This document shows positions 34,315 to 45,410 of a DNA stretch of 64,000 nt, in pieces. The first letter of the stretch is position 1; each line of letters begins with the position of its first letter. The notes beneath the pieces are model-generated. The model searched no databases, was not told where the DNA came from, and was given only the letters and a program-made list of their open reading frames with translations. Source of the DNA: Cervus elaphus (taxonomy: Eukaryota; Chordata; Mammalia; Artiodactyla; Cervidae). Where the stretch lies: assembly GCF_910594005.1 (NCBI RefSeq), contig NC_057818.1, forward strand, positions 58,354,001 to 58,418,000, written 5' to 3'. The position numbers and the translations under genes are program-made.

Positions 34315-34850
34315 TATATCATAAGATATCACTTATATGTGGAATCTAAAAAAAAATTGTACAATTGAACCTATATATGAAATAAAAATTGAATCACAGA
34401 TGTAGAAAACAAACATAATTACTGAGGGAGAAGTTGGGGAGGGATAAATTGGAAAATTGGGATAGACATATACATGCTGAAGTAGTGAAAGTGTTAGTTG
34501 TCAGTCATGTCTGACTCTTTGTGACCCCATGGACTGCACTCTGCCAGGCTCCTCTATCCATGGAATTCTCCAGGCAAGAATTCTGGAGTGGGTTGCCATG
34601 CCCTTCTCCAGGGGATCTTCCTGACCCATTCCTTACCATATGAGCCACCAGGAAAGCCTCATATACACACAGCTATATGTAAAATAGACAACTGACAAGA
34701 CTTCCCACACAGCACAGGAAAGTCTACTCAGTACTCTGTGATGATCTATACAGGAAAAGAATCTAAAAGAGAGTGGATAAATGTATACGTATACTGATTC
34801 ACTTTGCTGTACTGCAGAAACAAATGTATCATTATAAATCAACTATGCTC
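34315..34850 (+). mobile_element. L1 3'UTR with nested SINE and LTR
   Basis: ATATGTGGAATCTAAAAAAAA, GGAGGGATAAATTGG and CTTTGCTGTACTGCAGAAAC identify an L1 3'UTR. A SINE sits at 34485-34661. The L1 end resumes at 35686 (TACTCAAATAAAAAATTAAC) after an LTR. Confidence 0.85.
34485..34661 (-). mobile_element. Bov-tA SINE, antisense
   Basis: GTCAGTCATGTCTGACTCTTTG, CAGGCAAGAATTCTGGAGTGG and CAGGGGATCTTCCTGACCC on plus are the complement of Bov-tA. Confidence 0.9.
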
Positions 34851-35685
34851 TGTAGAGTCTTGCCCCAAGGCCTCAGACATGGAGCCCAGAAACAAGGTCA
34901 TCTCTGGAACTGTCTGAGCCCCTTGGTCATTGTTGTTCAGTCGCTCAGTTGTGTCTGACTCTTTGCCACTCCATGGACTGCAGCACACCAGCTTTCCCTG
35001 TCCTTCGGTATCTCCCAGAGTTTGTTCAACTCATATCCAGTGAGTTGGTGATGCCATCCAACCATCTCATTCTCTGTTGTCCCCTTCTCCTCCTACCCTC
35101 AATCTTTTCCAGCATCAGGGCCAGTGAATTGGCTGTTCACATCAGGTGGCCAAATATTGGAGCTTCAGCTTCAGAATCAGTCCTTCCAATGAATATTCAG
35201 GGTTGACTTCCTTTAGGCTTGACTGGTTTGATCTCCTTGCTGTTAAGGGACTCTCAAGAGTCTTCTCTAGCCCCGGAGTTCGAAAGCATCAATTCTTCGG
35301 CACTCAAGCCTTCTTTACAGTCTAACCCTCACATCCGTATGTGACTGCTGGAAAAACCCCTTTGTAACCATTGCCAAAAGTTCTGCCCCCACCCCCTTCC
35401 ATCATCACCAGCAGACTTAACCCCAAATTAGGCAAAAATGCCCATCCTGGTAGCCACCATAGTGCCCTATCCAATAACCTAGTGCTAGCCTTCCAGCAGG
35501 AATTTTCTTTGTCTTGAGGCTGTAAAAATCAGCTGCTAACCCATGAAAAGCACAGTCTCCCTCCAGCCAGCTGCATTTGTAGCACCTTCATTACCTCTGC
35601 TCCCTGCTCTTAATAAATGCATCCCCTTCTGAAATACTCTGTGTCTGGAAATTCTTTTCCAACCCACGCTGAGACTGCCCTGACA
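34851..35685 (+). mobile_element. Solo LTR split by a BovB tail
   Basis: Starts TGTAGAGTCTTGCCCC (34851) and ends CTGCCCTGACA (35685), giving TG...CA ends. AATAAA in CTTAATAAATGCATCC is at about 35613. Flanks TGCTC (34846-34850) and TACTC (35686-35690) fit a 4-5-bp duplication with one change, as for class I/III ERVs. Without the BovB insert (34930-35350) it is roughly 415 bp. Confidence 0.75.
34930..35350 (-). mobile_element. BovB 3' tail inside the LTR
   Basis: TGTTGTTCAGTCGCTCAGTTG to CACATCCGTATGTGACTGCTGG, the complement of a BovB tail. Confidence 0.92.
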
Positions 35686-35764
35686 TACTCAAATAAAAAA
35701 TTAACTTAAAATGAATAAAATAAAAGCAGAAAAAAAAATCTGAAAAAAAGAGAGCTCTTATAAA

Positions 35765-36245
35765 TGAGTGAACCTTCATAGGTCTAGACAGCATACTAAA
35801 AAGTGGAGACATCAGTTTGCTGACAAAGGTCCCTATAGTCAAAGCTATGGTTTTTCCAGTAACCATGTATGGATGTGAAGGTTGGACCCTGAAGAAGGCT
35901 GAGGGTCAAAGAATTGATGCTTTCAAACTGTGTGCTGTAGAAGACTCATAAGAGTCCCTTGGGCAGCAAGGAGATCAAATCAGTCAATCCTAAAGGAACT
36001 CAGCCCTGAATAGTCATTGGAAGGACTGATGCTGAGGCTGAAGCTCCAATACTTTGGCCACCTGAGGTGAAGAGCTAAGTAACTGGAAAAGACCCTGATG
36101 TTGGGAAAGATTGAGGGCAGGAGGAAAAGGAGGTGACAGAGGATGAGATGGTTGGATTCATCACTGACTCAATGGACATGAGTTTGAGCAAATTCAGGGA
36201 GATGAAACAGGGCAGGGAAACCTGGAATGACTTAGCAACTAAACC
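35765..36245 (+). mobile_element. BovB 3' tail
   Basis: TAGACAGCATACTAAAAAG, GTAACCATGTATGGATGTGA, GACCCTGATGTTGGGAAAGA. The final part is diverged (CAGGGAAACCTGGAATGACTTAGC). Confidence 0.9.
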
Positions 36246-36396
36246 ACCACAGGCAAGAAAGGACTTAAACCTGACTTGGCTGGTAACAAATCTAGCACAT
36301 TTAATCACTGTGATATCTGACAAATCCAGGTAGCTCTGTTCTCTCAATAGTTTAAATAGATATTGAGCTCTCTTGGTAATGTGTCATTATATTTTG

Positions 36397-36605
36397 GGCT
36401 TCCCTGGTGGCTCAGTGGTAAAGAAACTTCCTGCCAACGCAGGAGACATGGGTTCAATCCCCAGGTCAGGAAGATCCCCTGGAGAAAGAAACGGCAACCC
36501 ACTCCAGTATTCTTGCCTGGGAAATCCCAATGACAGAGGAAGCTGGTGGGCTATAGTCCATGGGGTCACAAAGAGTCGGACATGACTTACAACTAAACAA
36601 CAACA
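36397..36605 (+). mobile_element. Bov-tA SINE
   Basis: GGGCTTCCCTGGTGGCTCAGTGG start and GTCGGACATGACTTACAACTAA end with a CAACAA tail. Confidence 0.93.
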
Positions 36606-37020
36606 ACAATTGATAGTAGAATATTTTTAGATGAGTGAAAGCATCATGGTATATTTGAGCCTGACTGGGGCTATCTGAAACTCATTATTATAAATGTACA
36701 CTTTTCTTATGTGCCGATTCCTTTTCTTCAATAGGGAAAACAGTCTCATCAATTTAACAGATCAAAGACATTTTCAGGACGTAACAATTACTGTCCCCAT
36801 CAAGCACTTCGTATACTCAGAGATAAAGCAAACAATTTTGTACCAGGAACTGTCATCTGGGTTCACCATTTCTGCACAGGACTCAGTGACTTGTAGATTC
36901 ATCTTACTCATTACTAGAAGCAGAAGGTGTCATAGGCACGCACACCTGCAATAACCCTGAATTTAATCTATGCTTTCAGTAAACGAGGTGGAACTTCAGA
37001 CTGAGCTCAAAACTACAGTT
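36606..37020. other. Unassigned intergenic stretch
   Basis: No gene or repeat recognised. Short frames only. Confidence 0.4.
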
Positions 37021-37366
37021 CTTAAGGACTCTTCTGGTGCCACAGTGGATAAGAATCCACCTGCTGGTGCGGGGACACGGGGTCCATCCTTGGTCCAGGA
37101 AGATTCCACACGTCCTCGAGCAGCTAAGCCTGTGCACCGGCACTTTTGAGCCTGCTCTCTAGAGCGGCACACCAAACTACTGAACCCACATGCTGCAGAT
37201 ACTGAAGGCTGAGCGCCTAGAATCTGTGATCGGCAGCAAGAGAAGCCACTGCAATGAGAAGCCTGGGCACCACAGCAAGGAGTAGCCCCCACTCACCCCA
37301 ACTAGAGAAAGCCCACGCAGCAATGAAGACTCAGTGCAACCAAAAATAAACAAATAAAAGAAAAAC
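37021..37366 (+). mobile_element. CHR-type SINE, long form
   Basis: ACTCTTCTGGTGCCACAGTGG start, GCAAGAGAAGCCACTGCAATGAGAAGCC middle and ACTCAGTGCAACCAAAAATAA end. Confidence 0.88.
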
Positions 37367-38458
37367 CCTACAGTTCTTAAGAAAATTAAAAGTCTAAGCT
37401 GCATTGTCACTCGCAGTCAATGCCAGGAATCAAAGTCACTGTGGATTACACTAAATTATAAATTCAGAGCAGTCATGGATTGCTGTTGGATCTCTAGTCC
37501 TGGCCTTTCTTTACTAGTCCAGCTCAACAGTCAGAATCCTTCTTTCCTTCTGTGTGGCTTTGGCAATGGACTAGATTTAGACCCTCAAGAATTTCCTTTT
37601 TTGTGGAATAACCACTTACCCCTGATACTTCTTGTCTATAGACTCTTCCTCTCAGATTGAAATAGAAAATCAGTATCTGACTCCTTTCTGTTGCCATTAC
37701 ACTGTAGGAGGAGGTGTGCTGGTTTGAAAATCAGCACCTGTGTTAGATGAAGGCTGTCACACCCCTAGATATGCATTTGTGATTCCGTGACCTCCCCTTC
37801 CCTCAGAATTGCGATTATCTTTGCCTGTTTAGCTGCAAGGAGAAGGTAGGCTCATGGAACAAAAGCATACTTGAATAAAACTTGTAATTAACTTTCTAAA
37901 AACTTAATTATCCTCCCCCCAAAAAAACTACAATCAACTTGTTATTCCCAAAGAGACCACTGCAGTGCCCTGAGGGGCTTTTTCTTTTATGCGATCTGGG
38001 GAGGCAGACAGGTTCTCATATGGAATGAGCAGGATGCTGAGCTGACAGCTGAGAGCCTGGCAATGAAACTCTTGTATTGTGCTGACTTCTCTGTTCCTCT
38101 GAGAAATTTTTCTACCCAACAGTGGGTTCTTTCCTGATCCCTGAGCTTCAGCATCACTTAAGTATGATCAGAGAACTAGAACCAAAGTGCTTGAGGATTA
38201 CTAAGCCCTATAATTAAAAGGAAGACCATGATGACAGAAATTTTTATGTTAAAATTTATTGTATATATTTGTCCACCTCAATGCCAATTAATTTGCAAGT
38301 CTGGGTGGTGATAAAGATGTTTTCCACTAAAATATATCTTACCAATACAGACCCATTCCCAAGTAGTTACAGAAAATCTAAATAGACAAATATCTACAGA
38401 AAGATGGAAATTTATAAATTTCTCCCTCTAAAAGTACCCCCAATAGTAACTTTTAACA
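37367..38458. other. Unassigned intergenic stretch
   Basis: About 1.1 kb of apparently single-copy AT-rich DNA. No long frame, no RNA gene and no repeat I can name. Confidence 0.4.
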
Positions 38459-38460
38459 GA

Positions 38461-39440
38461 TGCTGTCTTGTTCAGTTGCTCAGTCGTCTCTGACTCTTTG
38501 CGATCCCATGGACTGCAGCACACCACGCTTCCCTGTCTATCATCAACGCCTGGAGCTTGCTCAAACTCATGTCCATCGAGTCAGTGATGCCATCCAACCA
38601 TCTCATCCTCTGTCATCCCCTTCTCCTCCTGCCTTCAGTCTTTTCCAACATCAGGGTCGTTTCCAGTGAGTCGACTCTTTGCATCAAGTAGACAAAGTAT
38701 TGGAGCTTCAGCTTCATCATCAGTCCTTTCAATGAATATTCAGGGTTGATTTCCTTTAGGACTGACTGATTTGATCTCTTTGCAGTCCAAGGGACTCTCA
38801 AGGGTCTTCTCTAGCACCACAGTTTGAAAGCATCAATTCTTCGGCACTCAGCCTTCTTTATAGTCCAACTCATATCCGTATATGACTACTGGAAAAACCA
38901 TAGCTTTGACTACACAGAACTTTGTTGACAAAGTGATGCCTCCACTTTTTAATATGCTATGTTTGTTTTGACTCTGTGGATCCCAACAAACTGTGGAAAA
39001 TTCTTAACGAGATGGGAATACCAGACCACTTTACCTGCCTCCTGAGAAATCTATATGCAGGTCAAGAGGCAACGGTCCAATACTCTGGTCACCTGATGTG
39101 AAGAACTGACTCATTGGAAAAGACCCTGATGCTGGGAAAGATTGAAGGTGGGAGAAGGGGACGACAGAGGATGAGAGGGTTGGATGGCATCACTGACTCA
39201 ATGGACATGAGTTTGAGCAAGCTCCAAGTATTGGTGATGGACATGGAAACGTGGTATGCTGCAGTCCATGGGGTCACAAAGAGTCAGACACGACTGAGCC
39301 ACTAAAATGAACTGTCATAGCTTTTCTCCCAAGGAGCAAGCGTCTTTTAATTTCATGGCTGCAGTAACCGTCTGCAGTGATATTGGAGCCCAAGAAAATA
39401 AAGTCTGTCACTGTTTCCATTTTTCCCAGATCTAAGTCTG
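38461..39440 (-). mobile_element. BovB 3' tail, antisense, with an inverted BovB inside
   Basis: The antisense tail runs 38461-38965 (to TTTTAATATGCTATG) and resumes at about 39310 (TGTCATAGCTTTTCTCCCAAGGAGC) with the sequence that should follow directly. The inserted block is listed separately. Confidence 0.88.
38966..39309 (+). mobile_element. Internally deleted BovB nested in opposite orientation
   Basis: Begins in the RT region (TTGACTCTGTGGATCCCAACAAACTGTGG...CTATATGCAGGTCAAGAGGCAACGG), jumps at about 39075 to the 3' tail (CCAATACTCTGGTCACCTGATG) and ends GACACGACTGAGCCACTAAAATGAAC. Confidence 0.85.
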
Positions 39441-39745
39441 GGAAAGTATAATAACCTCTGTCTAGTAGTGTTAGTCCTTTGCACTACCCAGAAACTCTCC
39501 TAACTCAGGAGGACAGAATTTGATTTCCCGGATTCTCAGAAACCTACTGTATTTGCCACATTCTCATCTCTGTCATCTGTTCATCAGAACACACCCCCCC
39601 TCCACTAGCAGCCTAAGACTTTGGAGGGATCAAAGAGAGCTTCCTTGCAGTTTCCGCCATGCATTTCCAGAGAGCTCTCATGTGAGCTCTCAATGGGTTG
39701 TGTGTTCCTCACTAAGGAAAAGCAGCATCACACACAGCATCTGGG
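39441..39745. other. Unassigned stretch
   Basis: About 300 bases with no recognised feature. Confidence 0.4.
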
Positions 39746-39855
39746 GCTTCCTTGGTGCCTCAGTGGGTAAAAAATCCTTGTGCCAGTGCAGGAGACACAG
39801 GTTCGATCCCTGATCCATGAAGATCCCACATGCCTCGGAGCAACTAAACCCCTGC
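39746..39855 (+). mobile_element. CHR-type SINE fragment
   Basis: GGCTTCCTTGGTGCCTCAGTGG start and CATGCCTCGGAGCAACTAAACCC. It ends exactly where homology to the ZNF-B upstream region begins. Confidence 0.85.
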
Positions 39856-40130
39856 ACCTTGAACTCACACCAACCAGTCCTGTGAGCACCTGCACTAGAT
39901 GAGCCCTGCCTTGGGACCAGCAGTCTTGCTGAACCCCAGGGTCTACTGCACAGGCCCCCCTTCAGTGACACCCTCAGAGCTCACCAGAATCCTGCTCGTC
40001 TTTCTTTGAATGGACCCATCCACACTCAGCCTGTGGGACCCACAGCACTTCACCCAGGGTCAGGTCTGAACCCCAAGTACTGGAATTTTCTCTGCCTGGT
40101 TCTAGCCTTGACCTTCCTCAGGGGCCCTCA
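39856..40130 (+). promoter_or_regulatory. ZNF-C distal upstream block, duplicated
   Basis: Close match to 18668-18930 upstream of ZNF-B, including CAGCAGTCTTGCTGAACCCCAGGG and TCCACACTCAGCCTG. The homology breaks at CTTGACCTTCCTCAG and resumes about 3.8 kb later at 43920. Any regulatory function is inferred from conservation of position only. Confidence 0.6.
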
Positions 40131-40589
40131 AGGCTTTCTGTGAATTCTCTGAGGACCTAGAGTCATAAACTCACCTACTGCAATTGTCTTTGTTCTCCTG
40201 TTAGTTAAAACTTTTCAGGGGCTCATTTAAGCAAATGTAAGTTTAACAAAGTCACAAAAAGAATAATCAACAGCCATGATGGGAAAATTCTGAACCAAGA
40301 TTTATAAAATCTTACCCTGTATCATTCTTAGCACATGTGTCTTGTAAGGCTTAAAGGAGCTGTTTTCTCATGGCTTTGGCGTACTTTGAAAGCAATATAT
40401 AAATATCTGATGATATATACATAATATGATTTATATAACACACATTGAATACAAGATATAAATATCTGAAGGTAAGCATGTTAGTAGTGAGAAGACCAAG
40501 AAGGAATATGTGAGCGTATGTGTATTCTTACACATTTAACTTAGAGAATTTAGAAATGCCAGATCAAAACTGGTCATTTCAGAATTGCA
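40131..40589. other. Unassigned stretch
   Basis: AT-rich; no gene or repeat recognised. Confidence 0.4.
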
Positions 40590-40915
40590 GATGATTGACT
40601 AAACACTATAAAACTTGTCAATTTGTTGATTAATCTGTTTTGTCTACTTTTCATGGAATTCATTTCCTTAAATGTCAAGAGGTTATGTTTTTTAAGGAAC
40701 TTCAACACGGTCCTCCCACGTGACTGCACCAGCTTACATTCCCTCCAGACATGTAGGAGGTTCCCTGATCTCCAAGCCCCTTCAGCGTTTGTGATATTAT
40801 TAGTGGGCTTTTTGCGGGTTGTTCTTCTCACTGGCATGCGGTGATACATCCCTGTACCTTTGTTCTGCATTTCTTATTGTTTAGCGGTGGTGAGCATCTT
40901 TCTTTTGCCTCCTGC
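40590..40915 (-). mobile_element. Old L1 ORF2 3' fragment, antisense
   Basis: Diverged form of the L1 sequence at about 2870-3080: GGAACTTCAACACGGTCC, TTACATTCCCTCCAGACATG and GTGGTGAGCATCTTTC. Confidence 0.75.
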
Positions 40916-40929
40916 CCATGGAAAAGAAT

Positions 40930-41062
40930 AAGCTGCCCCGCCCAGCCTCAGCAGCTGTGGGGCACAGGCTTAGTCTCCCCACAGCATGTGGAATATTCCT
41001 GGCCCAGGGATGAGGCCCTTGTCCCCTGCACTGTCAGATGGATTCTCCACCACCGGGTGACC
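40930..41062 (-). mobile_element. CHR-type SINE fragment, antisense
   Basis: GCAGCTGTGGGGCACAGGCTTAG and TCCCCTGCACTGTCAGATGGATTC, the complement of a CHR SINE body. Confidence 0.65.
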
Positions 41063-41089
41063 AGTCTGTTTAGATTTTTTTCCTTTTGA

Positions 41090-41092
<3 letters not shown>

Positions 41093-41144
<52 letters not shown>
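41093..41144. repeat. (AT)n microsatellite
   Basis: Uninterrupted AT dinucleotides over about 52 bases at the edge of an L1 3'UTR. Confidence 0.97.
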
Positions 41145-41148
<4 letters not shown>

Positions 41149-41850
41149 TGGAATATAATTGATTTACAATGTTGTGCTAGTTTGTGCTGTATGACATCGT
41201 CAATCAGCCGTAAGTATACATAAATCTTCTCCCTCTTGGCCCTCCCTCCCGTGGTCTCCGTTTCACCCCTCTCCTCAGCACAGAGCACCACGCTGAGTTC
41301 CCTGTGGTAAACAGCAGCTTCCCACCAGCTACCTATTTTAACCATCAGTTCAGTTCAGTTGCTCAGTCATTTCTGACTCTGCGACCCCATGGAGTGCTGC
41401 AGGCCAGGTCTCCCTGTCCATCACCAGCTCCTGGAGCTTGCTCAAGCTCATGTCCATTGAGTCAGTGATGCCATCCAACCACCTCATCCTCTGTCGTCCT
41501 GTTCTCCTCCCCTTTTCAATCTGTCCCAGCGTCAGGGTCTCTTCAAATGAGTCAGTTCTTCACATCAGATGGCCAAAGTATTGAACTTTCAGCTTCAACA
41601 TCACTTCTTCCAATGAATATCAGGACTGATTTCCTTTAGGATGGACCGGTTGGATCTCCTTGCAGTCCAAGGGACTCTCAAGAGTCTTCTCCAACGTTTT
41701 ACCCTTGGTGGTGTATATACGTCAATGGTACCCTTTCAATTGGTCCCCCTCTTCTTCTCCTGCTGTGTCCACATCTGATCTCTATATTTGTGCAAATATT
41801 GTCTTAACAGATATGTTTGGAATTTAAAAAATGGTATTGATGACCTTATT
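41145..41850 (-). mobile_element. L1 3'UTR, antisense, split by a BovB tail
   Basis: TATTGGAATATAATTGATTTACAATGTTGTG to GCTACCTATTTTAACC (41346), then a BovB tail, then TTTTACCCTTGGTGGTGTATATACG onward. TTTTAACC and TTTTACCC at the two joins look like a target-site duplication. Confidence 0.8.
41347..41697 (-). mobile_element. BovB 3' tail, antisense
   Basis: CAGTTCAGTTCAGTTGCTCAG start on plus and CAAGGGACTCTCAAGAGTCT end; the complement of a BovB tail. Confidence 0.93.
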
Positions 41851-41951
41851 TACTGAGCACGAATATAGGCGCAGAGGTAGTTCTTAAGCTTTTCCATGTT
41901 AAGCTTTCAAGGCATAAAATACATTGACAATCATTCCATGCATTTGACGGT

Positions 41952-42502
41952 TGTAGCCATGTGTTCTGGGAAGCAAACTGACTCAGAAGGACAATGTAGA
42001 TAGTGGAGTGCAGTTTATTACACTGGCGGGTCCAAGGCAAAGTCTCCTCTTAGCAAGGACCCTGAACAGTTTTTGTGAAAACTTTATATACCCTAAGTGT
42101 ACTTGCTCAAACCCACCTCCCCAAATTCCTTGAAACTAGTCTGGACAAGGTAAAAGAGAGATACGATCAAAGTTAACCCGTGATTCTTGTGTCACAGGAC
42201 TAAATAAACAGTGGATATTTATCAACAGGCCTGTGGTCATATCCCGATAAACAGAATGGAATTCACCACTTTGTTCTGTTACAGAGATAATTAACATATT
42301 CTTTTAGGCAACAGAGTCCTAATACAAGTCCTGAGGCTCTTTTATGAGTGGGCGGGGTGGGATCTGATTTTCCATTGGTATGCCATTTCCATATACACCG
42401 GGGCGCAAAGTTCAGAGTCCACTGGGAGAGTGACCGTGCATGTAGACTGATGCTCACAGCCTGGCCTAAGACGGAGTCCAGCTCTGTCTGTTTCCTCCTT
42501 CA
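41952..42502 (-). mobile_element. Solo LTR, older relative of the provirus LTR
   Basis: It aligns along its length with the 547-bp LTRs at 51826 and 57608, for example GACTCAGAAGGACAATGTAGATAGTGGAGTGCAGTTTATTACAC and the end TTTCCTCCTTCA. It has TG...CA ends but clearly more substitutions. No matching 4-bp flank duplication remains. Confidence 0.85.
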
Positions 42503-42588
42503 TTACTAAGTGAAAGAAGCCCATTTGAAAATGCTACAAAAAGTAGGATTTCTACAATATGACTTTTGGTGTAGGTAAATGGTCTTAT

Positions 42589-42797
42589 GTGTGCTCAGTT
42601 GTGTCTGAGTATCTGTGATCCCAGGGGCTGTAGCCTGCCAGGCTCACCTCTGTCCATACATTTCCCAGGAAAGGATACTGGAGTGGGTTGCCATCTCTTC
42701 CTCCAGGGGATCTTCTTCACCCAAGGACTGAACCCGCATCACCTGGATGTCCTGCATCTGCAGGCAGATTCCTTATCACTCAGTCACCTGGGAATCT
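42589..42797 (-). mobile_element. Bov-tA SINE, antisense
   Basis: TGCTCAGTTGTGTCTGAGTATC, GGGGATCTTCTTCACCCAAGG and CACTCAGTCACCTGGGAA on plus. Confidence 0.9.
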
Positions 42798-42839
42798 AGT
42801 AAGAAATATAAAAGAGATTAAAAAGGTTCATGATTACTG

Positions 42840-43175
42840 TGGGTTTCAAAGGAGGGACTATGAACATCATAAGTCTAGAGAACTTTCAGGACCATGAAAT
42901 AATTTGTGTTAAACTGTCATGATGGACACATGTTATTAAACATTTATCTAGAGGTATGTAGTGCACATTCCTAAAAGGAACACAGGGTTAAACTAGAGAG
43001 TTTATCTCTTTACTGCCCATGTAGATTCATCAGTGGTAACAAATGCTCACTCTGGTGGGGAAAGCTAAGTAGGGAGATTGTCCACATGTGGGAACAAGAG
43101 GTATATGGGAAATGTCTATACTTTATTCTCAATTCTGCTGTGAAACTAAATCATTTACAAAGTTGGTACTGGTGA
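42840..43175 (+). mobile_element. Old L1 (L1M-like) 3' end
   Basis: Sense counterpart of 27020-27310: TAAACTGTCATGATGGACACATG, GTGGTAACAAATGCTCACTCTGG, GGGAAATGTCTATACTTTATTCTCAATTCTGCTGTGAA. Confidence 0.6.
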
Positions 43176-43919
43176 ATGCAGATTGAATATTTTTTAGAAT
43201 ACATAATATGAGAAAGATGACTATGCTTCTATCTTTATTTTTTCCTTGGTCATTATACTTTAAAGATGTGGGAAAATAGAGCTCTGAATGGGGCAGACAA
43301 CGAACTGTAGCAGTTGATTCACAAAACCTAGAAAAACACACACAGGAAGTAGAGCAACAACATTCTCAGGTGTTAACTCCTGTGTGATGTAACTTATGAC
43401 AACACCGATCATTTCTTCCTTGGTTGGTCATCAGAAGCATTTAGGGCATCATTTTCAGAGGCATCTGGCTCCACCCATACGCACTGTGAACCTAGCGTGT
43501 CCAGCTCGGTTCAGTTCAGTTCAGTTCAGGTGCTCAGTCGCCCTGGACTGCAGCACGCCAGGCCTCCTGCTGCCCCTGGTTTCTTTTCCAAGAAAGCGGG
43601 GATGGAGATGCCTCCAGGCTCCTGGTCTCTGAAGTTGGAGGTGCCACGCCTGCAGAGAGGTGGTCACAAAGCAAAGCATTTTGTGAAAACCTGTGTCCCC
43701 AGGCTGCAGAGGGGGGTGAAAAAAACTAAGGACAGGGGAAATCTTTGGGAGGAATTCTGCAAGTAAAGCCTGGCAGGAACCCAAGACCCCCAGGTGATTC
43801 CCACCAAACGCTCACCTCTCCCCTCCCAGCCCCCAAGGGTACAGGAAGGCTGTGGACCACCACACCCATCCTAGAAAAAGCCCCTCCCCAGGGAATCAGA
43901 TTGACCTTTTTTGTTTCTA
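43176..43919. other. Unassigned stretch with a SINE-tail fragment
   Basis: A short BovB/SINE tail (GGTTCAGTTCAGTTCAGTTCAGG, about 43508-43560) lies in otherwise unassigned sequence. The part from 43560 is GC-rich without a recognised gene. Confidence 0.45.
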
Positions 43920-44383
43920 GAAGTTCCCTCCCTAAACCCTCCCTTCCTGAGGTCTCAGGTGTGAGGTTTCCCCTCAGGGCTCTGAATGCGGGTCTTCCTC
44001 TTATGTTTCTTTCAAAACCCTCAAGGCTGGGTCAGGTTGCCCAGAAGGAGGGCCCACTGTCTCTCGTGAACTGTTCTCTGTAACTTGAAAAGGAAGGAGA
44101 AGAACTAGCCGGGCTGATCTGCAAATAGTGTAGAGCACCAGGATGTGATTAGCATTATCAGGTTAGTCTTGATTCCCCACTACAGACTGGGAACACAGAA
44201 AGTCGAAAGGAGCTCAGAAAAGGATGAGGGAAACAGGAAAACTTTTTCTTCTCTTTCCCTGCAGCAGTTGCAGGTTAAACAGCTGCATGGATGCCTTTGA
44301 AGGTATTTTCTCAAGATGCAGATGTGAGTTTTCGACGTAACATCCCCAGAGAAGACGCAGAGCAGGAGGAAGAAGAGGAGGAA
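43920..44383 (+). promoter_or_regulatory. ZNF-C proximal upstream region and 5' leader
   Basis: GAAGTTCCCTCCCTAAACCC resumes the homology to ZNF-B (18940). Sequence just before the ATG (GAGGAGGAA) matches the leader of ZNF-D on minus. The transcription start and any non-coding first exon cannot be fixed by eye, and CpG density is low here. Confidence 0.55.
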
Positions 44384-44398
44384 ATGGCAGCTTCTCAG
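44384..44398 (+). CDS. ZNF-C coding exon 1: MAASQ leader
   Basis: ATGGCAGCTTCTCAG in the context GAGGAAATGG, followed by a GTACGT splice donor. It encodes the five-residue leader common in KRAB zinc-finger proteins before the KRAB-A exon and ends in phase 0, matching the next exon. The homologous start is mutated to ATA in ZNF-B and kept in ZNF-D. The choice of start rests on the conserved leader and the donor. Confidence 0.85.
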
Positions 44399-44948
44399 GT
44401 ACGTGTCCTGTCCCGGGTCTGGGGTTGTGTCTGCTTTTCTTCCTGAAATGCCTGGACTGAGAACCTGCACACCTTTAGTTCTCTGCTTCTAACTTTTCTG
44501 CCTGGGTGTTTGTTATCAACTTCTTTATTTTTTCCTTTTCTTCTTATCATAGTGAAGCCTGGCTCTTTAGACCACTTCTCCCTTGTGTCCCAGAATCTTG
44601 TCTCTCTTGTGTGTATCCTGCCTTTCTATGGAGCATGATGAATTCTCAGCATGAATTAGTGACTTTCAACTGGTGAATATATTCCCTTTGTGAGAGAGAA
44701 GCACGGAGAGGCACTGGTATCCGAGATTCCCATTGGGATGTGGTTCGGTGTTGGGATCTTAGGGAACTAGGGGAAATGCCATGATGAGTTTACATGGGGA
44801 TGCAATTTCAGCTCTTTAGGAGTTAGAAAATGCCCTTATATATTGAATAAACTCAGTGACCCAGAATTTTTCAGAAAATGCTCAGAAATAAAAAGAAAAC
44901 TAGGAGATACTGTCCTCTGTAATGCTAAGACTTACTAGTTAAACACAT

Positions 44949-45410
44949 TGTTAGGTAGTTAGAATAGGGAAAAAGAGTCCAAAATGGCGGTGGCTAAAAG
45001 ACCTGGAAGGGAAAGCCCGAAAAAACAGAACAAAGGTAGGTCAGAGGACCGGAGTGAGAATCTCAGGTAAAACAACGCGCCTGCCTAGGCCTAATTTACA
45101 TTAGACAGACCCAGGGGCAGAGAAACAGATAAAAAGAGGAGCCAAATCCTCTTCCTTCTTGTCTCCATCTCTCTCTCTCCCGCGCGATGGGGTGATCTCC
45201 TCGCGTCTTGGGATCGACATGTCCTCACAACTCAAAGATGGGTTTTCCGGGTATTATCTAAATAAATAGAGCTCTAACACTGATTTATTTAAGAGCTATA
45301 ACACGGCCTGTCCTCTGAGAGCCGTGACCCGCCAAGGGGCGTTAATGTCCATCACTCCAAATTTTCGTTGTGACGAGACAAAGAACCCAGGAACAGACAC
45401 TCGCGTGACA
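44949..45410 (+). mobile_element. Solo LTR in ZNF-C intron 1
   Basis: 462 bp from TGTTAGGTAGTT to CGCGTGACA, with TATA-like GATAAAAAGAGG (about 45126) and AATAAA (about 45260). ACAT flanks it at 44945-44948 and 45411-45414, a 4-bp duplication. Because host sequence after the right ACAT also begins TGTTAG, a 10-bp ACATTGTTAG repeat is an alternative reading. ZNF-B carries the related uninterrupted site (GTGTTATTAGGGATAC at about 20612). Confidence 0.8.
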
